A stretch of 9,818 bases of DNA, from NCBI GenBank assembly GCA_050260415.1, contig JBLNCE010000028.1, positions 1 through 9,818 on the forward strand, read 5' to 3'. Position 1 is the stretch's first letter. Every line of letters begins with the position of its first letter. Source of the DNA: JBLNCE01 sp050260415. Its GTDB lineage: Bacteria > Bacillota > UBA4882 > JAAYXC01. Below the pieces are notes generated by a model. That model was not told where the DNA came from. It ran no database searches and saw only the letters and a program-made list of their open reading frames with translations. The translations under genes were made by a program, and so were the position numbers. Below, one piece after another: positions 6,737-9,818 of this stretch.

Positions 6737-6742
6737 GGAGGT
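6737..6742 (+). promoter_or_regulatory. Ribosome binding site fixing the TTG start of the CPBP protease gene
   Basis: AGGAGG, extended to AGGAGGTG, lies 5 nt before TTG at 6748. It is a near-perfect anti-16S match and decides the unusual start codon. Confidence 0.85.
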
Positions 6743-6747
6743 GCCGC

Positions 6748-7557
6748 TTGAAGCTACATCCAGCATGGCGGCTCTTGGTTTACCTGGCCGCCTGCGCGGC
6801 ATTCACCCTCGGTCTGGGGTGGCTAGGGATTGCCCTGGGCCTGTCCATCCCGTTTCTACCGCCGCTCGCAGGCGTTACGTTGGCCACCTGGCTGGCGGGG
6901 AGGTACCTTGACCACGCCCGCCTCGCGGACCTCGGCCTCAGGTGGCGGCCGCGGTCGCGAACCGACCTGGCGGTCGGTCTCGGCCTCCCCCTGGTGTTGC
7001 TGGTCTCGATCCTGGCGCTGGAATGGGCCGCGGGATGGTCCTTGATCGCCGGCGTGCATCCGGCCGGCCCGGCGCACGCCGCCTTGATCTGGCAATTGGC
7101 GATGGTCGCGTGGTACGAGGAGCTTTTTGCCCGCGGCTACGTGCTACAGACCCTCAACCGCTTCATGGATTTCCCGGCGGCCAACATTCTGTCCGCCTTG
7201 GTCTTTGCCGGGCTGCACCTCGGCAATCCCGGGGCCTCCCCGATGGCTTTCGGCGGGGTGCTCCTGGCGGGTATACTTCTCGGCGTCTGCTTTCGCGTTT
7301 CCCGGTCCCTTTACCTGCCGATGGCCTTTCACTTTTCCTGGAACTTGACCCAGGCCTTGCTCGGCTATCCTGTGAGCGGCGCGAGCTTCCCCGGCTTGCT
7401 GCGCCTCGTCAGGGAAGGCCCGCCTTTGTATACGGGCGGTGCCTTCGGTCCCGAGGCGGGCGCCATCGGCTATTTCATCATCATGATTGCGATGGGGACC
7501 GTATGGTGGTATGGCGAAACCTGCCGCAAGGAGATCGGCGGTACAGAGGTATTATAA
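6748..7557 (+). CDS. CPBP-family glutamic intramembrane protease (CAAX/Abi-like)
   Basis: A 269-residue polytopic membrane protein with about six to eight hydrophobic segments (for example near 8-30, 32-52, 75-95, 146-158, 166-183 and 236-255). It carries all family motifs: 'WYEELFARGYV' (122-131, EExxxR with Glu124, Glu125 and Arg129), 'FAGLHLGN' (153-160, His157) and 'MAFHFSWNL' (192-200, His195 and Asn199). Relatives include CAAX prenyl proteases (Rce1) and bacterial proteases processing or giving immunity to peptides; the substrate cannot be inferred. The TTG start at 6748 is fixed by an AGGAGG just upstream. The gene is divergent from mrnC and converges with cysS, ending 5 nt from the cysS stop, so it splits the otherwise conserved cysE-cysS-mrnC-thyX block. 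Base composition looks like its neighbours, giving no clear sign of recent transfer. Confidence 0.9.
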   Translation: MKLHPAWRLLVYLAACAAFTLGLGWLGIALGLSIPFLPPLAGVTLATWLAGRYLDHARLADLGLRWRPRSRTDLAVGLGLPLVLLVSILALEWAAGWSLIAGVHPAGPAHAALIWQLAMVAWYEELFARGYVLQTLNRFMDFPAANILSALVFAGLHLGNPGASPMAFGGVLLAGILLGVCFRVSRSLYLPMAFHFSWNLTQALLGYPVSGASFPGLLRLVREGPPLYTGGAFGPEAGAIGYFIIMIAMGTVWWYGETCRKEIGGTEVL

Positions 7558-7562
7558 CACAC

Positions 7563-8987
7563 TCATTCCCTTCGCCATCTCACGCCCTGCGGCGTGTCCT
7601 CCAGGATGATTCCCCTCGCTTTCAGATCGTCCCTGACCCGGTCCGCCGCGGCCCAGTCCTTGGCCGCCCTGGCCTCCTGCCGCTTTTCGACCAGGGCCTC
7701 AATCTCCGCTTCGTCCCCGGCCTTTTCCTCGCCAAACCAGATACCGAGCACCCCGCCCAGGTCGTCCAGGGTTTGCCATACTTCTTTCAGAGCCGCTTGG
7801 TTGCCGGCCGTGGGTCGAAACTCCTTGCTCTGCGCGACGCGGTTCGCCTCGCGCACCAGGTCGTAGAGGGCGGCGAGCGCCATGGCCGTGTTGAGGTCGT
7901 CATCCATGGCCGTGCGGAAGTGCCGGCGGCAATCGCCCGCCGCCTCGCGTAGATACTCCGCGTCCGCCGCCGCCGGACCGGGCGCGGGCGGGCAAGCGGT
8001 CAGACGCCAGAGCACGTTCCGGCATGTTTCCAGCCTTTCGAGGCCTTTGGCGGCGCTCTCGAGGCTATCCTGCGTATAGTTGATCTGCTGCCGATAATGG
8101 GTGCCGAGCAGCCAGAACCGTATGACCTTCGGCCGGACGGCGGCGGCCACCTCCCTGATCGGCCGCAGGTTACCCATGGACTTGCCCATGCGGTTGCCGT
8201 CCACCGTGACGAAGGCCGTGTGCACCCAGTAGCGGACGAATGGTTGCCCGGTCGCTGCTTCGGACTGCGCGGCCTCGTTTTCGTGGTGCGGAAAGATGAG
8301 ATCCTCCGAGCCGCCGTGCATGTCAAAACCAGACCCCAGGTATTTCAGGGACATGGCCGAGCACTCGATATGCCAACCGGGCCGCCCGCGGCCCCAGGGG
8401 GAATCCCAGGCCGGTTCGTCAGGTTTGGCGGCCTTCCAGAGCGCGAAATCCATCGGGTGGCGCTTGCGCGGGTCAACTTCCACCCTGGCCCCGGCCTCCA
8501 TTTCCTCCTCCGACCGGCCGGAAAGCTTGCCATATGCGGGGTAACTCGCGATCGAGAAGTAGACGTCGCCATCGACCTGGTAGGCGTGGCCACGCTCGAG
8601 CAAGCGGCGGACGAGGTCGATTATCTCCGGCAGGTGTTCGGTGACCCGGGGGTAGACATCAGCCGGCGCCACGCCAAGCGCGGCCAGATCTTCCAGGTAG
8701 ATCCGCGAGAATTCCGCGGACAACGCCAGCGGATCGCGGCCCGTCTCCCGGGCGCGCCGGATGATCTTGTCGTCGATGTCCGTGAAGTTCGTCACGAGAC
8801 GGACCTCCAGCCCAAGGAAGGCCAGGTAACGCCGGACGACATCCCAAAAGACGGCCGGCCGCGCATTGCCGAGATGCGCATAGTCATAGGGGGTAATGCC
8901 GCAGACATAGATCGCCGCCTTGCCGGGATCTCTGGGCACGAATTCCTCTTTCTGGCGGGTGAGGGTATTATACAATCTTAACGCCAT
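7563..8987 (-). CDS. cysS: Cysteinyl-tRNA synthetase
   Basis: A 474-residue class I synthetase that charges tRNA-Cys. 'YVCGITPYDYAHLGNARP' (27-44) carries a zinc cysteine (Cys29) and the HIGH motif as HLGN (38-41). 'TNFTDIDDKII' (66-76) is typical of CysRS. The remaining zinc ligands fit Cys209 ('HIECSAMS'), His234 and Glu238 ('FPHHENE'), as in the E. coli enzyme. The KMSKS loop reads RMGKSMGN (266-273), a divergent form that keeps the second lysine and the final serine. A helical anticodon-binding C-terminus ends in 'DRVRDDLKARGIILEDTPQGVRW', also family-typical. The ATG at 8987 has an AGGAGG-type site upstream and overlaps the cysE end by 20 nt, so the two are co-transcribed and probably translationally coupled. 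No terminator is visible between its stop and the convergent CPBP gene. Confidence 0.98.
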   Translation of the reverse strand: MALRLYNTLTRQKEEFVPRDPGKAAIYVCGITPYDYAHLGNARPAVFWDVVRRYLAFLGLEVRLVTNFTDIDDKIIRRARETGRDPLALSAEFSRIYLEDLAALGVAPADVYPRVTEHLPEIIDLVRRLLERGHAYQVDGDVYFSIASYPAYGKLSGRSEEEMEAGARVEVDPRKRHPMDFALWKAAKPDEPAWDSPWGRGRPGWHIECSAMSLKYLGSGFDMHGGSEDLIFPHHENEAAQSEAATGQPFVRYWVHTAFVTVDGNRMGKSMGNLRPIREVAAAVRPKVIRFWLLGTHYRQQINYTQDSLESAAKGLERLETCRNVLWRLTACPPAPGPAAADAEYLREAAGDCRRHFRTAMDDDLNTAMALAALYDLVREANRVAQSKEFRPTAGNQAALKEVWQTLDDLGGVLGIWFGEEKAGDEAEIEALVEKRQEARAAKDWAAADRVRDDLKARGIILEDTPQGVRWRRE

Positions 8988-9672
8988 TCGCCTTTTCCTC
9001 CTCGAATCGGGCCAAGCGCTTTTCCAGCTCTATTACCTTGTGCTGCAGGCACTCGAGCATGCGGGCGACCGGGTCCGGGATCTGGCCGTGTTCCAGGTCA
9101 ACGCCCACGCGGCGCCCATCCTGGACGACCACGCGGCCGGGTACGCCCACCACGGTCGTGTTCGGCGGCACCTCGCGCAAGACCACGGCGCCGGCACCGA
9201 TCTTGGCGCCGTCTCCCACCTTGAACGAGCCGAGCACTTTTGCGCCGGTGGCAATCATGACGTTATCGCCGATGGTCGGGTGCCGCTTGCCTTTTTCCTT
9301 GCCGGTCCCGCCCAGGGTCACGCCCTGAAAAAGCGTGACGTTGCGGCCGATCTCGGCCGTCTCGCCGATGACCACGCCCATGCCGTGGTCAATGAAGAGT
9401 CCCTCGCCGATGACGGCGCCGGGATGGATCTCGATTCCCGTACAAAACCGGGCCGCCTGCGAAATAAGCCGCGCCAACGTGAAGAGACGATGCCTGTAAA
9501 ACCAGTGCGAAACACGGTGCGCCCAGATGGCGTGCAGGCCCGGGTAGCACAGGAGCACTTCCAGGACGTTCCTGGCCGCCGGGTCGCGTTCGAAGACGGC
9601 GCGGATGTCGGTACGCAAACGTTTGAACGTTATCCTCACCCCCACCCCCTCTCCCTCGCAGACCTGTGCCAT
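8968..9672 (-). CDS. cysE: Serine O-acetyltransferase with an unusual N-terminal extension
   Basis: A 234-residue enzyme that acetylates L-serine to O-acetylserine, the first committed step of cysteine synthesis. After an alpha-helical N-terminal domain (about 16-75) come left-handed beta-helix hexapeptide repeats: 'IHPGAVIGEGLFIDHGMGVVIGE' onwards, with catalytic His96 (IDHGMG) and His131 (KRHPTIG). 'VVGVPGRVV' (174-182) ends the helix, and a charged, probably coiled C-terminal tail (about 200-227) matches the longer Gram-positive forms. The family normally starts near 'MFKRLR.DI'; here that is preceded by about 15 residues, MAQVCEGEGVGVRIT, encoded by a G-rich repeat-like stretch. The ATG at 9672 is supported by AGGAG 5 nt upstream; GTG at 9639 is an alternative start. 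It leads the cysE-cysS operon, supplying the amino acid that CysS loads. Confidence 0.95.
   Translation of the reverse strand: MAQVCEGEGVGVRITFKRLRTDIRAVFERDPAARNVLEVLLCYPGLHAIWAHRVSHWFYRHRLFTLARLISQAARFCTGIEIHPGAVIGEGLFIDHGMGVVIGETAEIGRNVTLFQGVTLGGTGKEKGKRHPTIGDNVMIATGAKVLGSFKVGDGAKIGAGAVVLREVPPNTTVVGVPGRVVVQDGRRVGVDLEHGQIPDPVARMLECLQHKVIELEKRLARFEEEKANGVKIV
9635..9653. repeat. Partial copy of the palindromic-element core inside cysE
   Basis: The plus strand reads CTCACCCCCACCCCCTCTC. The reverse complement of 3801-3830 in the rseP-side element is the same 19 bases, interrupted only by the 11-nt self-complementary GGCCTTCGGCC after the first nine. Here the stretch encodes part of the extra N-terminus of CysE (residues 7-13, glycine-rich). 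Confidence 0.55.
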
Positions 9673-9677
9673 AACGT

Positions 9678-9682
9678 CTCCT
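9678..9682 (-). promoter_or_regulatory. Ribosome binding site for cysE
   Basis: On the minus strand AGGAG (in TTAGGAG) lies 5 nt before the ATG at 9672. This supports starting upstream of the G-rich repeat rather than at the usual family position. The ATG at 9702 has no such site. Confidence 0.7.
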
Positions 9683-9767
9683 AAAAAATGGTAATGACAC
9701 AAGATGCGAGGAAAAGGGGCGATGATGTAGAATTAACACGGCGAGACTTGTTTAGGAGCTGGATACC

Positions 9768-9818
9768 ATGAGCTTCATCCCCTATCAGAGTAACCCTCAA
9801 TTCGTCTTGCCGCCAAGA
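9768..9818 (+). CDS. Probable IS transposase, N-terminal 17 residues (cut by window edge)
   Basis: An ATG at 9768, preceded by TAGGAG (9753-9758), opens a frame reading MSFIPYQSNPQFVLPPR that runs off the right edge. The pattern, a few residues, 'PY', 'Q.F.LPP', is the typical opening of IS1182-like DDE transposases ('...LFLLPPSL.D.lpedHl'). It is divergent from cysE, with 95 bp between the two starts. No terminal inverted repeat can be identified without the other end of the element. With only 17 residues the family call is tentative; the open frame and its ribosome site are well supported. Confidence 0.5.
   Translation, partial: MSFIPYQSNPQFVLPPR

Noticed and set aside
6942..7952. Plus-strand 336-codon open frame across the CPBP gene and cysS
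   Set aside because: Overlaps two well-supported genes in other frames and has no domain motif or ribosome site; shadow frame.
8097..9684. Long plus-strand open frames opposite cysS and cysE (8097-8981, 8920-9684)
   Set aside because: Antisense of two unmistakable enzymes; their translations show no recognisable family.
9673..9767. T-box riboswitch for cysE
   Set aside because: Too short, and no T-box core or antiterminator/terminator pair is visible in the minus-strand sequence.

Overview
The window looks like a chromosomal segment of a G+C-rich, Gram-positive-type bacterium, most likely a member of the Clostridia (Moorella, Desulfotomaculum or Pelotomaculum-like). The reasons are the minus-strand block cysE-cysS-mrnC-thyX, a Firmicutes-typical gene order; the presence of Mini-ribonuclease III; strong AGGAGG-type ribosome binding sites; and frequent TTG or GTG starts (rseP, mrnC, the CPBP gene, thyX). 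The taxonomic call is inference; no rRNA is present.

Left part, plus strand. The window opens in the 3' end of a 6-phosphofructokinase gene, closed by a probable hairpin terminator. Then come a small flavodoxin-fold, possibly iron-sulfur flavoprotein and a class II fructose-1,6-bisphosphate aldolase with a textbook terminator. PFK and aldolase are consecutive glycolytic steps, so this is a glycolysis neighbourhood. An intergenic gap with a short hexamer tandem repeat leads to rseP (site-2 protease), which here stands alone.

Middle. rseP converges on a minus-strand operon. The roughly 200-bp gap between them is filled by a 163-bp imperfect palindrome with terminal inverted repeats and a perfect 26-bp core palindrome; it looks like a small non-coding palindromic or MITE-like element that may also act as a two-way terminator. 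The minus-strand operon reads mrnC -> thyX -> a large lipoprotein with a beta-propeller-like body and two SmpA/BamE-like repeats at its C-terminus. Spacings are a 4-nt overlap and a 5-nt gap.

Right part. A plus-strand CPBP-family intramembrane protease gene sits between mrnC and cysS and breaks the otherwise conserved cluster. cysS (cysteinyl-tRNA synthetase) and cysE (serine acetyltransferase) overlap by 20 nt and form a cysteine supply and charging pair. The cysE start codon is followed by about 15 extra codons made of a G-rich stretch that matches part of the palindromic element. No T-box is visible in the 95 bp upstream of cysE. A divergent ORF at the right edge begins like an IS transposase, so cysE may have been cut off from its original leader.

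No CRISPR array, tRNA, rRNA or recognisable defence system was found. The most unusual signals are the palindromic element, its partial match inside cysE, and the lipoprotein encoded after thyX.
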